Made by a program: the position numbers and the translations under genes. This document shows, one piece after another, positions 6,830 to 16,051 of a stretch of 64,000 bases of DNA (the first letter of the stretch is position 1; each line of letters opens with the position of its first letter). Source of the stretch: Oleiharenicola lentus (GTDB lineage: Bacteria > Verrucomicrobiota > Verrucomicrobiia > Opitutales > Opitutaceae). The stretch lies in the NCBI RefSeq assembly GCF_004118375.1, contig NZ_SDHX01000001.1, positions 1,119,693-1,183,692 on the forward strand, written 5' to 3'. The notes under the pieces are model-generated. The model was not told the DNA's origin and did no database searches. It saw only the letters and a program-made list of their open reading frames with translations.

Positions 6830-9283
6830 ATGAGCGATTTCCGGCAAAATTTGGTGGGCGGGGATGCGAGCCCGATGGTGCGAGTGCGTGGACTGCGCGC
6901 CCCGCAAGCCGTCCCCGTCCACCACTGCCGGCACTGCGGCACGCCGCTGCAAACGGACCCTGCGCGGGAGAGCGGCTTTTGCTGTGCGGGCTGCTCCTAT
7001 GTTTTCCGTCTCGTGCACGAGCATGGGCTGGAGGGCTATTACAAGATTCGCGACACGGTGGTCGCGCCCGTGGACCAGCTGGTTTTCCAGCCGCGGGACT
7101 TTGCCTGGCTGGCCGAGCTGCAAGCGGAGGCGGAAAAAGTGCCCGGCACGCCCGCGCTGCTGCTGGAGGTGCAGGGCATCTCCTGTGCCGGCTGCGTGTG
7201 GCTGATCGAAAAGGTGTTTCACCAGCAGAAGGGGGCGCTCGGCATCGAGACCGACGCGCAGCTGGGGCGCCTGCGCCTGCGCTGGGCGCGCGGCGAGTTT
7301 GATGCCCCGGGCTTTGCCCGCGCCCTGCAGTCCTTCAACTATCTCGTGGGGCCGCCGGGCGAGGAGCCGGCCGTGCCGGAGAGCCGCCTGCTCGTGCGCC
7401 GCCTCGGCCTGTGTGCGGCGTTCTCGATGAACATCATGCTGTTCGCCCTGCCGACCTATTTCGGCATGGAGGCCGGCTTTCGCTACGCGCCCCTCTTCGG
7501 CACTCTGGCGATGGTGTTCGCCACGCTCAGCCTGCTGAGCGGCGGCAGTTATTTTCTCAGCCGGGCCTGGCAGGCCTTGCGCAGCGGCGTGCTGCACATC
7601 GACCTGCCCATCGCCATCGGCATCATTGGCGCTTATGCCGGGTCGTTCTTCGGGTGGGCCACCGGGCGCGAGGAGTATGTGTATTTCGATTTCGTCGGTG
7701 CTTTCATCCTGCTGATGCTCGTCGGTCGCTGGGCGCAGGTGGCCGCCGTGGAGCGCAACCGCCGGCGGCTGCTGAGCGTGCAGGCCCGTCCGCACAAGGT
7801 GCGCGTGCTCGGGCCTTCGGGCGCCACGGTGGAGCAGCCCGTCGAGAACCTGCGGCCCGGGGATGTGTTTCGTGTGCGCTCGGGTCAGGTGGTGCCGGTC
7901 GAGGCCCAGCTCGAGTCGTCGGCCGCGGCCTTTGGCACGGCGTGGATCACGGGCGAGGCCGATCCGCGGGAATACCGGCTCGGCGGGCGGGTGCCGGCCG
8001 GGGCGGTGTCGCTTGCGCGGGGCGAGGTCCAGCTGCGGGCCGCGCAGGGCTGGAACGAGTCCCTGCTGGCCAAATTGCTCCAGCCCGCCGGTCGCGACCA
8101 TTTCCGCCACCGGATGTTGGAACGCATCGTCGGCGGATACCTGATCGCGATCTTCGCCGCGGCGATTCTCTCCGGTGTTTTCTGGTGGCTGGGCACGCAC
8201 GATCCCGTGCACACGCTCGCGGTGGTGACGGCGGTCTTGGTCGTTTCCTGTCCCTGCGCCGTTGGTCTGGCTTTCCCGCTGGCGGACGAGATGGCCACGG
8301 TGGCGCTGCGCCGGCACGGCGTGTTTGTCCGCGAGGGCGATCTTTGGCCGCGCTTGAGCCGCATCCGGCACCTGCTTTTCGACAAGACTGGCACGCTCAC
8401 GCTGGAGACTCCCGTGCTACGCAATCCCGCGGCCCTAGGGGAACTTGCCCCGGCGGCCCGCGCGGCCTTGCTGACCTTGGTGCGCGACAACCCGCATCCT
8501 GTCAGCCAGAGCCTGCTGGAAAACTTGCTGGCCGGAGCTGGTGGCACGGGGCTGGAACCCTTGGCCGGCACCATTCAGGAGGAGCCCGGCTTCGGTGTGC
8601 GGCTGGAAACGGCAACCGGGGTCTGGTCGCTGGGCCGGCCCGGGTGGGCCCAAAACCGAGGGGAGGGCACCCCGGCTCCAGAAGGAACCCATGACACCGA
8701 GTTTGCCTGCGACGGGGTCGTGCTGGCGCGGTTTGCCTTCGCCGATTCAGTGCGACCGGATGCGGTCGAGGAGATCACCGCGCTGCGGTGTGAGGGGTTC
8801 AAGGTCTTCATTTTGAGCGGCGACCGGCCGGAAAAAGTGGCCGCTATGGCCCGGATGCTGGGGCTGCCCGCGGATCATGCCGTGGCGGGCCGCACGCCCG
8901 AGCAGAAGGCCGCGTGGGTGCAAATGATCGACCGGCGCGACACCCTGATGCTGGGCGACGGCGCCAACGACAGTCTCGCCTTCGATGCGGCCTTCGCGCG
9001 CGGCACCCCGGTCATCCATCGCGGTGTGCTGGAAGGGAAAGCTGATTTCTACTACCTGGGCCAGGGTCTGCGTGGCCTGCGCCGCCTGTTTGAGGTCAAC
9101 ACCGCGCGCCGCCGCACGCAGCTCGCGCTCCTCGTCTTCTCCGTGGCCTACAACGCGCTCGCCGTGGGCCTGGCCGTGAGCGGACACATGAGCCCGTTGC
9201 TCGCGGCGATTCTCATGCCCGTCAGCTCGCTGCTCTCGCTCGCCATCGTCGGCGCGGGGATGCGCCGCTGGCTGAAGGTCTGA
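6830..9283 (+). CDS. ccoI: Copper-translocating P-type ATPase for cbb3 assembly (CcoI)
   Basis: An 817-residue P1B-type ATPase that exports copper for oxidase maturation. The order is: N-terminal C-x2-C and F-C-C-A-G-C zinc-ribbon-like segment, HMA domain with G-I-S-C-A-G-C, TM helices, actuator domain with T-G-E-A, transport motif C474-P-C476, phosphorylation site D518-K-T-G-T-L-T, and hinge G-D-G-A-N-D. The N-terminal Cys segment plus a single HMA domain is typical of CcoI/FixI. It starts 1 bp after the upstream stop and closes the cbb3 locus. Its stop abuts the stop of the convergent peptidase gene with no gap. Confidence 0.93.
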   Translation: MSDFRQNLVGGDASPMVRVRGLRAPQAVPVHHCRHCGTPLQTDPARESGFCCAGCSYVFRLVHEHGLEGYYKIRDTVVAPVDQLVFQPRDFAWLAELQAEAEKVPGTPALLLEVQGISCAGCVWLIEKVFHQQKGALGIETDAQLGRLRLRWARGEFDAPGFARALQSFNYLVGPPGEEPAVPESRLLVRRLGLCAAFSMNIMLFALPTYFGMEAGFRYAPLFGTLAMVFATLSLLSGGSYFLSRAWQALRSGVLHIDLPIAIGIIGAYAGSFFGWATGREEYVYFDFVGAFILLMLVGRWAQVAAVERNRRRLLSVQARPHKVRVLGPSGATVEQPVENLRPGDVFRVRSGQVVPVEAQLESSAAAFGTAWITGEADPREYRLGGRVPAGAVSLARGEVQLRAAQGWNESLLAKLLQPAGRDHFRHRMLERIVGGYLIAIFAAAILSGVFWWLGTHDPVHTLAVVTAVLVVSCPCAVGLAFPLADEMATVALRRHGVFVREGDLWPRLSRIRHLLFDKTGTLTLETPVLRNPAALGELAPAARAALLTLVRDNPHPVSQSLLENLLAGAGGTGLEPLAGTIQEEPGFGVRLETATGVWSLGRPGWAQNRGEGTPAPEGTHDTEFACDGVVLARFAFADSVRPDAVEEITALRCEGFKVFILSGDRPEKVAAMARMLGLPADHAVAGRTPEQKAAWVQMIDRRDTLMLGDGANDSLAFDAAFARGTPVIHRGVLEGKADFYYLGQGLRGLRRLFEVNTARRRTQLALLVFSVAYNALAVGLAVSGHMSPLLAAILMPVSSLLSLAIVGAGMRRWLKV

Positions 9284-10561
9284 TCAAGCGAGTGACTTCG
9301 GGATCGCGGCGGTGAGGTTTACCGGCTCGCCGGCGGTGACGAGGATGTTGTCCTCGATGCGCACGCCGCCGATGTGCAGGTGCTGGTCCACGAGGTCCCA
9401 GTTCACGACCTTGGCGTAACGCTGGCGCCGGCCCGGATCGCGCAGGATGGCCGGGATCAGGTAGAGCCCCGGCTCCACCGTCACGATGTATCCTGCACGC
9501 AGCACGAGGTCCATCCGCAGGCTGCGCAATGAAGGACGCGGATCACGGGCGCGGCCCGGCTCGAGGCCGCTGGCGTCACGCACGCCGAGGCCGACCATGT
9601 GGCCGAGGCCGTGCGGGTAGAACAGGGTGTGCACATCCTGCTCCACCAGCAGGTGGGGGTCGCCGCGCACCACGCCCATGGCGGCAAGGCTGCACATCAT
9701 GTCGGCCGCGGTCGTGAAATGCAGGTCCTTCCACTCCATGCCGGGACGGCAACGCTCGCAGGCGCGTTGCTGGGCGCCAAGCACCGCCTGGTAAAGGTCG
9801 CGCTGGAATCCCGAGAGCCGGCCGATGCCGTAGGTGCGGGTGACGTCGGTCACGTAGCGATCCACCTGCGCGCCGGAGTCGATCAGCACGAAGTCTCCGT
9901 CCTGGAGCAGCCGGTCCGGTGACGGTGAGCCGTGGAAGACCGCGCTCTGCAATCCCGCGCCGATGATGGTGTCGTAGCCCGTGCATTGGGCGCCGTGGCG
10001 AAAATACTCGGTCTCAAGCTCGATCTGGAGCGTGCGTTCGCTGACGCCAGCGCGGAGCCAAGGCTGGATCTTGGCGTAGCCGGCGGCGGTGGCGGCGGCG
10101 CCGCGTTTCATGAGTTCGACCTCGGCCGGTTCCTTGGGGCGGCGGGCGTGCTTGTATTCCTCGCGGATCGCGGCGGAGCGGGCCTCGTCGCAGGAGACGC
10201 CGGCGATGGGGGCGCCGAGCATGACGACCGGGCGGTCACGCCGGGCGGCGAGCCAGTCGGGAAACCCGGCCAGGAGCACGCCAGGGATTTGCTCGCGGCC
10301 TTCCCACACGCGGTCCAGTTCCGTCACCTCGGGCACGAAGGAGGTCCATTTTGCGTCGCGCGGATCGTAGGCGAGGATACCGCCGATGGCCTCGGTGTGG
10401 CCGGTGAGGTAGTAATACTCCTGGTGGGCGATAAACGGCAGCAGTGCGTCGCTGATCTCGGGCTTGGGGATGGGGTGGCCTGCGCCGATGAGCAGCACCT
10501 CGTGGTTCAGGGCCAGCGCCCGGGCGATGCGCTCGCGCCGGGCGGGGTAGTCAAATTGCAT
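9284..10561 (-). CDS. M24 family metallopeptidase (Xaa-Pro aminopeptidase-like)
   Basis: A 425-residue cytosolic peptidase that removes N-terminal residues next to proline. Residues 1-170 form the creatinase-like N-domain. The catalytic pita-bread domain has the dinuclear metal ligands in order: D in L-I-D-S-G-A, D in T-D-V-T-R-T-Y, H in P-H-G-L-G-H, E in T-V-E-P-G-L-Y, and E in R-I-E-D-N. This fits aminopeptidase P (PepP type). The start at 10561 gives M-Q-F-D-Y, the usual beginning of the domain; an ATG 42 bp upstream adds an unlikely leader. Confidence 0.9.
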   Translation of the reverse strand: MQFDYPARRERIARALALNHEVLLIGAGHPIPKPEISDALLPFIAHQEYYYLTGHTEAIGGILAYDPRDAKWTSFVPEVTELDRVWEGREQIPGVLLAGFPDWLAARRDRPVVMLGAPIAGVSCDEARSAAIREEYKHARRPKEPAEVELMKRGAAATAAGYAKIQPWLRAGVSERTLQIELETEYFRHGAQCTGYDTIIGAGLQSAVFHGSPSPDRLLQDGDFVLIDSGAQVDRYVTDVTRTYGIGRLSGFQRDLYQAVLGAQQRACERCRPGMEWKDLHFTTAADMMCSLAAMGVVRGDPHLLVEQDVHTLFYPHGLGHMVGLGVRDASGLEPGRARDPRPSLRSLRMDLVLRAGYIVTVEPGLYLIPAILRDPGRRQRYAKVVNWDLVDQHLHIGGVRIEDNILVTAGEPVNLTAAIPKSLA

Positions 10562-10651
10562 GCACCGACCGTAGGTGCTGAGCCGGTTGGTGCAATCCTG
10601 CATGACCGACCGTTGAGGGCCTGCGCAAAGTCAGGTGTTGCGATCGGGAGC

Positions 10652-11404
10652 TCAGGATGCCGGCTGCGTTAGTTCGGCCAGCGCCTTTTGTGCGGCCTCG
10701 AGCTTCGGGTCGTGGCGCAGCGCCGTTTCGAAACGCGTGCGGGCCTCGTCCTTGCGGCCGAGTTGCACGAGCATGCGTCCGCAGAGGTAGTGGGGCCTGC
10801 CGTGATCCGCCTGCAGCTTGGCCAGCGCTTCGTAGTGGGTGAGCGCTGTCGCGAAGTCCTCCTGTTTCTCGGCGATGTTGCCGAGTTCGGACTCGCCGAG
10901 CACCGGGTTGAGCTGGTGGACGCGTAGCGCGTATTCGCGGGCCTTGACGGGGCTGCCGCCGGCGATTTCGGGGGCGTTGGTGTAGTAGCGGCTCAGGCCG
11001 ATGAGGGCGCCGAGGTGCTGCGGGTCCAGTTCGGCGGCCTTCTCGAAGGCCTTGCGCATGCGGCCGGCGATCATCGCCTGCTGCATGAAGCCGACTTCGC
11101 CGATGCGCTGCGACAGCGCCTGACCAAGGCTGGCGTGCGCGCCCGCCTGGTCGGGCGCGAGTTTCACGGCGCGCTCGGCGAGGGCGACGGCCTCGGCCGC
11201 CCGGTTCTGACGCAGACGCACGAGGCTGAGCTGCTGGAGGACGGCGGGGTCGGGCTTTTCGCCTGCGGCCAGCGGCGAGAGCAAGGAGTCGGCGGTGGCG
11301 AGATCGCCGGCCTTGAGGGCGGCGGTGGCTTGTTCGACGGGTGTTTGCGCCGCGGAGCCGAGGGCGGTCGCAAGGAGCAGGAGCAGGAGCACGGATGTTT
11401 TCAT
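10652..11404 (-). CDS. Secreted TPR-repeat protein
   Basis: A 250-residue protein with a Sec signal peptide (M-K-T then a Leu-rich core, cleavage near A-A-Q). The remainder is helical with tetratricopeptide-type repeats: A-L-K-A-G-D-L-A-T-A, A-V-A-L-A-E-R-A-V-K-L-A-P-D, A-F-E-K-A-A-E-L-D-P, and a C-terminal R-F-E-T-A-L-R-H-D-P. It is probably a periplasmic scaffold; no enzymatic motif is seen. It starts 8 bp downstream of the permease gene at 11413-13821 on the same strand, so the two may be co-transcribed. The ATG at 11404 was chosen because it gives the signal peptide. Confidence 0.85.
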   Translation of the reverse strand: MKTSVLLLLLLATALGSAAQTPVEQATAALKAGDLATADSLLSPLAAGEKPDPAVLQQLSLVRLRQNRAAEAVALAERAVKLAPDQAGAHASLGQALSQRIGEVGFMQQAMIAGRMRKAFEKAAELDPQHLGALIGLSRYYTNAPEIAGGSPVKAREYALRVHQLNPVLGESELGNIAEKQEDFATALTHYEALAKLQADHGRPHYLCGRMLVQLGRKDEARTRFETALRHDPKLEAAQKALAELTQPAS

Positions 11405-11412
11405 GGTTAAAA

Positions 11413-13821
11413 TCAGTCTTGCTGGAGCGCCTGGGTGGGATTCAGGCGGGAGGCTCGCCATGCGGGCACCGCGGCGGCAAGCAGGCCGATGCACGGCAGG
11501 AAAAGCGCGACGGCCAGCAGCACGGGCGGATCAAAGGCCGTCACACCGGGCAAGAAACTGCCCAGCACCCGGCCGAACGCGACGGCTCCCAGCAGGCCCA
11601 GAGTCGTGCCCGCCAGGCAAAGCCGGCCGGCGTGCTGGAGCATCCAACCGAGAATGCCGGCCGGGCTCGCACCGAGCGCCATGCGCACGCCAATTTCGCG
11701 CACACGTTGCCCGGTGGTGAACGCCATGCTCGCGTAGAGTCCGAAGGCCGAGAGGCCGAGTGCGGCGGCGGCAAACCCGCCGAACAACAAGGTGCGCAAT
11801 CGCGGCTCCGTGGCGGTGCGGGCGATGTTGCGCTCAAGCGGCACGAGATCCATCGGCAGGGCCGGGTCCGCCTGACGTAACGCGGCCTGCAGTTCGCCCA
11901 GCCGTGCGGCGCCGCCCGCCACCCGCACCAGCAGCGTGCCAAAAAACCACGGCGATTGGGCCTGCGGCACGTAGATCTGCGGCGGGGGCGCGTCGGCGAG
12001 GTTGTCCTGTCTCACGTCGGCGACCACACCGACGATCTCGCGATACTCGCTGAGCAGAAAGGGCACGGTCTGGAGGTGGCGGCCGATCGGATCTTCGCCG
12101 GGAAAGGCCCGCTCCGCGAGCGCCTGGTTGATGACGCAGACCTTGCGCGTGGTGCGCTCGTCGCCGGGCTCGATGAAACGGCCGCGGAGCAGCGGGAGGC
12201 GGAGGGTTTTCAGAAAATCCGGCGTCACGGCGTTGAACACGGCGTCGTCGGCGTTGCCCTCGTCGCGCGGGCGGCCGCGCACCCAGAACGGATAGCGCAG
12301 CGAGATGCCGCAGAGCGGGGCGCTGGAGTCAAAGGCCGCGGCCTCCACGCCCGGCACGCGGCGTGCCGTTTCCACCAGGCGCTCGTAGTAGCGGTTGAGC
12401 GCGGCGAAGTCCTGCCAGCGGCTCTCGGGCGGGGCCACGCGCAGCGTGAGCACGTCGCGGGCGTCGAAGCCCACCGGCGTGTGTTGCAGCGAGAACAGGC
12501 TGCGCGCCAGCAAGGCCGCCCCGGTGAGGACCATGAGCGTCAGCGCCAGCTGGCCGGTGATGAGCGCGGCCTGCGCCCGGCTGGCGAAGCGCCCGGTGCC
12601 GCCGCGGGTGCCGCCGGCCTTGAGGGTGGCGTTGAGATTGGTGCGCAGCACCTGCCATGCGGGCAGCAGACCGAACACAAGCCCGGTAAGCCCCGAAACA
12701 CCCAGCGCGAAAGCCAGCGCCCAGCTGTCCACCGCCACGGCGTGCGAGCGGGGAATTATTCCCGGCGGCAGCTGCCCGGTCAGGACCGGCAGGCCCACGA
12801 TGGCCAGCAACGTGCCGAGCAGGCCGCCGCCCAGCGCAAGGAGCAGGCTTTCAAAGAGAATGGTGCGGGCCAGGGTTCCGGAACTGGCGCCGAGGGCGAG
12901 CCGCACGGCGAACTCCCCGAGCCGGGACACCCCGCGCGCCAGCATGAGGTTGGCGAGGTTGACGCAGGCGACCAGCAACACGAGCCCGACTGCCCCCGCC
13001 AACATCAGCAGTGTGCCGCGCAGGCCGTCCACCCGCAGATCGAGCAGGGGGCGCACCGACGCAGACCAGCCGCGGTTGGTGGCCGGGTATTCGCGGGCGA
13101 GGGATTCGGCGAGCGTGACGGCCTCGGCCTGGGCCGCGGTGGCGGTCACGCCGGGCGCGAGCCGGCCCACCGTGGTCCAGTAACGCGAGTCGCGCGCCAG
13201 GTTCTCCGGTGCCTCGGCGGGGAACGGCAGCCACAGGTCCACGAACTCCGGTTCGCGAAAACCGGCCGGCATGATGCCCACGACGGTCACGGCCTGGTCG
13301 TCGAGCAGGATGGTGCGGCCGAGCAGGGCCGGGTCCTCCCCAAAAAGCCGGCGCCACACGCCCTCGGAAATCACCACGCTGCGGGCCGCTTCGACGCTGA
13401 ATTCCTCGGGCGTGAAGATCCGGCCGCGGATCGGCTTCAGGCCGAAGAGGGCAAAGAAATCCTCGGTGACCAGGGCGCCAACAAGCTGCACGGCGTCGCC
13501 TCCGGTCGGTCGATAGGAAGTGAAATTGGGCCGAAACGCGGCTAGTGCGGCGTAGGCGCGGGCGTTTTCCTTGAAATCGCGGAAGTCACTGGCCGAAAGC
13601 GACGGCATCGCGAGAGCCTTGGCGGTGTTGACCGCACCGAGCCCGACGAGCCGGTCAGCCTCCGGGTAGGGCAACGGGCTCAGGATGATCGAGCGGAAGA
13701 GGGAAAAGATCGCGACGTTGGCGCCGATGCCGAGCGCCAGCATGGCCACGGCCAGCAGGGAGAATCCCGGCGAACGGCGCAGGTGGCGGAGGGCGGAGGT
13801 GAACTCGGCGACGAGAGACAT
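11413..13821 (-). CDS. MacB/FtsX-type ABC transporter permease (ADOP family)
   Basis: An 802-residue membrane protein made of two MacB-PCD/FtsX units. Residues 1-20 contain the R-H-L-R-R-S-P-G-F-S signature that precedes the first TM helix in acidobacterial/verrucomicrobial duplicated orphan permeases. A large periplasmic domain follows, then three TM helices (about residues 270-380), then a second periplasmic domain and three TM helices (about 680-790). No ATPase gene adjoins it, which is usual for this orphan group. Substrate unknown; MacB relatives act mechanically on peptides, lipids or antibiotics. A palindrome about 70 bp upstream resembles one upstream of the kinase at 14837-16003. Confidence 0.88.
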   Translation of the reverse strand: MSLVAEFTSALRHLRRSPGFSLLAVAMLALGIGANVAIFSLFRSIILSPLPYPEADRLVGLGAVNTAKALAMPSLSASDFRDFKENARAYAALAAFRPNFTSYRPTGGDAVQLVGALVTEDFFALFGLKPIRGRIFTPEEFSVEAARSVVISEGVWRRLFGEDPALLGRTILLDDQAVTVVGIMPAGFREPEFVDLWLPFPAEAPENLARDSRYWTTVGRLAPGVTATAAQAEAVTLAESLAREYPATNRGWSASVRPLLDLRVDGLRGTLLMLAGAVGLVLLVACVNLANLMLARGVSRLGEFAVRLALGASSGTLARTILFESLLLALGGGLLGTLLAIVGLPVLTGQLPPGIIPRSHAVAVDSWALAFALGVSGLTGLVFGLLPAWQVLRTNLNATLKAGGTRGGTGRFASRAQAALITGQLALTLMVLTGAALLARSLFSLQHTPVGFDARDVLTLRVAPPESRWQDFAALNRYYERLVETARRVPGVEAAAFDSSAPLCGISLRYPFWVRGRPRDEGNADDAVFNAVTPDFLKTLRLPLLRGRFIEPGDERTTRKVCVINQALAERAFPGEDPIGRHLQTVPFLLSEYREIVGVVADVRQDNLADAPPPQIYVPQAQSPWFFGTLLVRVAGGAARLGELQAALRQADPALPMDLVPLERNIARTATEPRLRTLLFGGFAAAALGLSAFGLYASMAFTTGQRVREIGVRMALGASPAGILGWMLQHAGRLCLAGTTLGLLGAVAFGRVLGSFLPGVTAFDPPVLLAVALFLPCIGLLAAAVPAWRASRLNPTQALQQD

Positions 13822-13889
13822 GCCAGTAACTTAGCAGGAAGCTTCCTCGCGCACATGGCCCGGAGGTCAGGGTCATGGTCATGCCCGCG

Positions 13890-13906
13890 CATGACCCGGG
13901 GGCATG
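13890..13906. promoter_or_regulatory. Candidate operator, CATGACCC...CATG palindrome (site A)
   Basis: The 17-bp segment CATGACCCGGGGGCATG lies 69 bp upstream of the ADOP permease start. It closely resembles, with a 2-bp shorter centre, the palindrome upstream of the histidine kinase (16052-16066, read on the other strand). An overlapping inverted repeat, GGGTCATG/CATGACCC, spans 13870-13897. It may be a binding site for the LuxR-type regulator at 14000-14656; no direct evidence. Confidence 0.4.
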
Positions 13907-13920
13907 GTCCACTATCGTTG

Positions 13921-13985
13921 GTGGGCGGCGAGCTCGCTCGCGCCACTTGGTCGGCATGCGTGGCGCCAGCAAGCTGGCCGCCCAC
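13921..13985. repeat. Long near-perfect inverted repeat between permease and response regulator
   Basis: Two 26-bp arms (13921-13946 and 13960-13985) pair at 23 of 26 positions around a 13-bp loop. Each arm also holds a smaller internal palindrome (for example GCGAGCTCGC). It lies 14 bp after the response regulator stop codon, so it could terminate or protect that transcript. Its design resembles the palindromic elements elsewhere in the window. Confidence 0.6.
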
Positions 13986-13999
13986 AAAGGGCAACTTCT

Positions 14000-14656
14000 T
14001 CAGATCAGCCCCAGCTCGCGAGCGCGGAGGGCGGCCTGGGTGCGGTCGAGCACCCCGAGTTTGCCGAGCACGTTCGTCATGTGGTTTTTCACGGTGCCCT
14101 CGGTGATGCCGAGCTCGCCGCCGATCTCCTTGTTGCTGCGGCCGGCGGCGAGCAGGCGCAACACGGCGAGTTCGCGGTCGGTGAGCGGGTCGGAGAGGGC
14201 TGGCGCGACCTTGCGGCCCTCGCGGGTCGCGGCCCGGTTGACCTCGGCCATCATGCGGGCGGCGACGGAGGGCTCGAGCACCGAGGCGCCCTTGGCGGCG
14301 GCGCGGACGGATTCGCAGAGCTTGTCGGCCGAACAGGCCTTGAGCAGGTAGCCGTTGGCGCCGGCGCGCAGGGCCTCGAAGACCTCTTCGTCCTCATCGA
14401 AAGTGGTCAGCACGACAACGCGGGCGGACGGCACCGCCTGCAGGAGGCGGCGCGTGGACTCGACGCCGCCCATGACCGGCATGCGGAGATCCATGAGCAC
14501 CACGTCGGGACGGTGGGCCTTGGCGAGAGTGATGGCGCGTTCACCGTTCTCGGCCTCGGCGACGATCTCGAAGTCAGGCTGCAGCGAGAGCAGCGTGCGC
14601 AAGGCCTCGCGGAAGAGCGACTGGTCGTCCACGAGCAGGAGGCGGAGTTTTTTCAT
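14000..14656 (-). CDS. NarL/LuxR-type response regulator
   Basis: A 218-residue two-component regulator. The receiver domain (residues 1-120) has the acidic pair D10-D11, phospho-acceptor D56 in L-M-D-L-R-M-P, and T in V-L-T-T-F. A LuxR-type helix-turn-helix (about residues 150-215) shows L-T-D-R-E-L-A-V-L-R-L-L-A and N-K-E-I-G-G-E-L. It is the partner of the histidine kinase encoded just upstream at 14837-16003, separated by a 150-bp inverted-repeat element. Targets unknown; the nearby permease and kinase genes share a candidate operator. Confidence 0.93.
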   Translation of the reverse strand: MKKLRLLLVDDQSLFREALRTLLSLQPDFEIVAEAENGERAITLAKAHRPDVVLMDLRMPVMGGVESTRRLLQAVPSARVVVLTTFDEDEEVFEALRAGANGYLLKACSADKLCESVRAAAKGASVLEPSVAARMMAEVNRAATREGRKVAPALSDPLTDRELAVLRLLAAGRSNKEIGGELGITEGTVKNHMTNVLGKLGVLDRTQAALRARELGLI

Positions 14657-14672
14657 TCAGGAAGGAGGGAAA

Positions 14673-14822
14673 CCACGAAATACACGAAACACACGAAAAC
14701 CTGGGACGATTTGATAAAGGGGAAAAATCAGGAAACGCCTCGGTCAGAGGCTGCCTTGTTCTGATCGGTTGGGCGTTTCATGGGGAAGGTTTCCGTTTTC
14801 GTGTGTTTGGTGTATTTCGTGG
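14673..14822. repeat. 150-bp element with 28-bp terminal inverted repeats (MITE-like)
   Basis: The ends at 14673-14700 and 14795-14822 are inverted copies of a 28-bp sequence beginning CCACGAAATACACG, with one mismatch. An internal inverted repeat (GAAACGCC/GGCGTTTC) lies within. The element fills nearly the whole 180-bp gap between kinase and response regulator genes, which would otherwise be a simple operon. No coding capacity. It looks like a non-autonomous mobile element, but no target-site duplication could be identified with confidence. Confidence 0.65.
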
Positions 14823-14836
14823 TGACCCTTTTCGCC

Positions 14837-16003
14837 TCACGCCGGCACCTCCACGCGGAGGGCGAAGCCGCCTTCGAGGCGGTTGCCGCTGGCCACGGTG
14901 CCGCCGAGCAGTTCGATGCGCTCGCGCAGGCCGCGGAGGCCGAAGCCGGTGCCGTTCGCGCCATTGGCCCCGACGCCGTTGTCGGCGAGCTCGAGCACGA
15001 CGCGCTGCGGCGTGCGGAAGTCGAGGCGCAGGAGAGCGTTGGTGGCACGGGCATGTTTGCGGATGTTGGTCAGGCCTTCCTGGGCGGCGCGGAAGAGCGC
15101 GTGCTCGACCCCCGGGGCCAGCGGGCGCGGCTCGCCCTCGATGGCGAGCGTGGGCGCGGGTTCGCCGTGGGCGGCGAGTTCCTTCAGCGCCTCGGGCAGG
15201 GGCGGGCGGGTGGCGTCGGTGCGCAGGGTGCCGACGGAGCGGCGCACGTCGTCGAGCGCCTCGGCGGCGAGTTTCGCGGCCTTGCCGACGGCCTCGCGGG
15301 CGCGGTCCGGCTGGGCGGGCAGGAGCGCGGAGGCGGCGTCGAGCTGGGTCTTCACGACGGTGAGGTAGTGGCCGACGCCGTCGTGGATCTCGCGGGCGAC
15401 GCGGTTGCGTTCGCGGGTGGTGGCGAGTTCCTCCGTCTGGGCGGCCTGGGCGCGGAGCTGAAGGTTGGCCTTTTCGAGTTCATGGCGGAGTTTCTCCGAA
15501 CAATGCCGGGCCTCGAGCGCCTGCCGGGTGATGGCGGTGAAAACGACGGTGAAGGCGAAACCGGCGGAGTAGCTGATGAGGGCCTGAAGGGCGGAGCCCC
15601 AACCGTAGGGCACGCCCCACAGCGCGACGTTGATGCCGTAGAGATAGGCGGTGACCAGTGCCGCACCGCGCCAGCCGAGCAGCAGGACCGACTGGCTCAC
15701 GACCGGCAACACAAGGACGCCCATGAAACCCCGGATGGGGCTGATCAGCAGGATGACGGTCAGCAGGGCGCATTGTCCCAGGAAGTAGAGCACGGACTGC
15801 CGCCGGGAATCGGCGGCGGCGTAGTCGGTGCAAAAGATGCCCAGCGTCACATGCACCGCGCCGAGGACAAACGAGAGCAGGGCCATCCACTCCGACGTGT
15901 AGAAGGTGCGGGTGTTGAAATAGCCCGCGTAGCAGCCCAGCACCACGCTCGCGAAGGCGAACGAGCCGTAATACGTGCCGCGGTCCTTGGGCCAGATGTC
16001 CAT
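14837..16003 (-). CDS. Membrane sensor histidine kinase, HisKA_3 (NarL-partner) type
   Basis: A 388-residue kinase. Residues 1-160 form about six TM helices with short loops, so the signal is probably sensed in or near the membrane. A coiled-coil linker (about 165-195) leads to the HisKA_3 dimerisation box E-R-N-R-V-A-R-E-I-H207-D-G, and a HATPase_c domain with E-L-A-D-N-G-V-G and G-F-G-L-R-G-L-R-E-R. It is transcribed ahead of the response regulator at 14000-14656. A palindrome similar to that upstream of the permease lies 49 bp before the start codon, consistent with autoregulation (inference). Confidence 0.92.
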   Translation of the reverse strand: MDIWPKDRGTYYGSFAFASVVLGCYAGYFNTRTFYTSEWMALLSFVLGAVHVTLGIFCTDYAAADSRRQSVLYFLGQCALLTVILLISPIRGFMGVLVLPVVSQSVLLLGWRGAALVTAYLYGINVALWGVPYGWGSALQALISYSAGFAFTVVFTAITRQALEARHCSEKLRHELEKANLQLRAQAAQTEELATTRERNRVAREIHDGVGHYLTVVKTQLDAASALLPAQPDRAREAVGKAAKLAAEALDDVRRSVGTLRTDATRPPLPEALKELAAHGEPAPTLAIEGEPRPLAPGVEHALFRAAQEGLTNIRKHARATNALLRLDFRTPQRVVLELADNGVGANGANGTGFGLRGLRERIELLGGTVASGNRLEGGFALRVEVPA

Positions 16004-16051
16004 CCCGCCAGCCTACCACATCCCGGCGGATTGGCGATATGGGAAGAAAGT

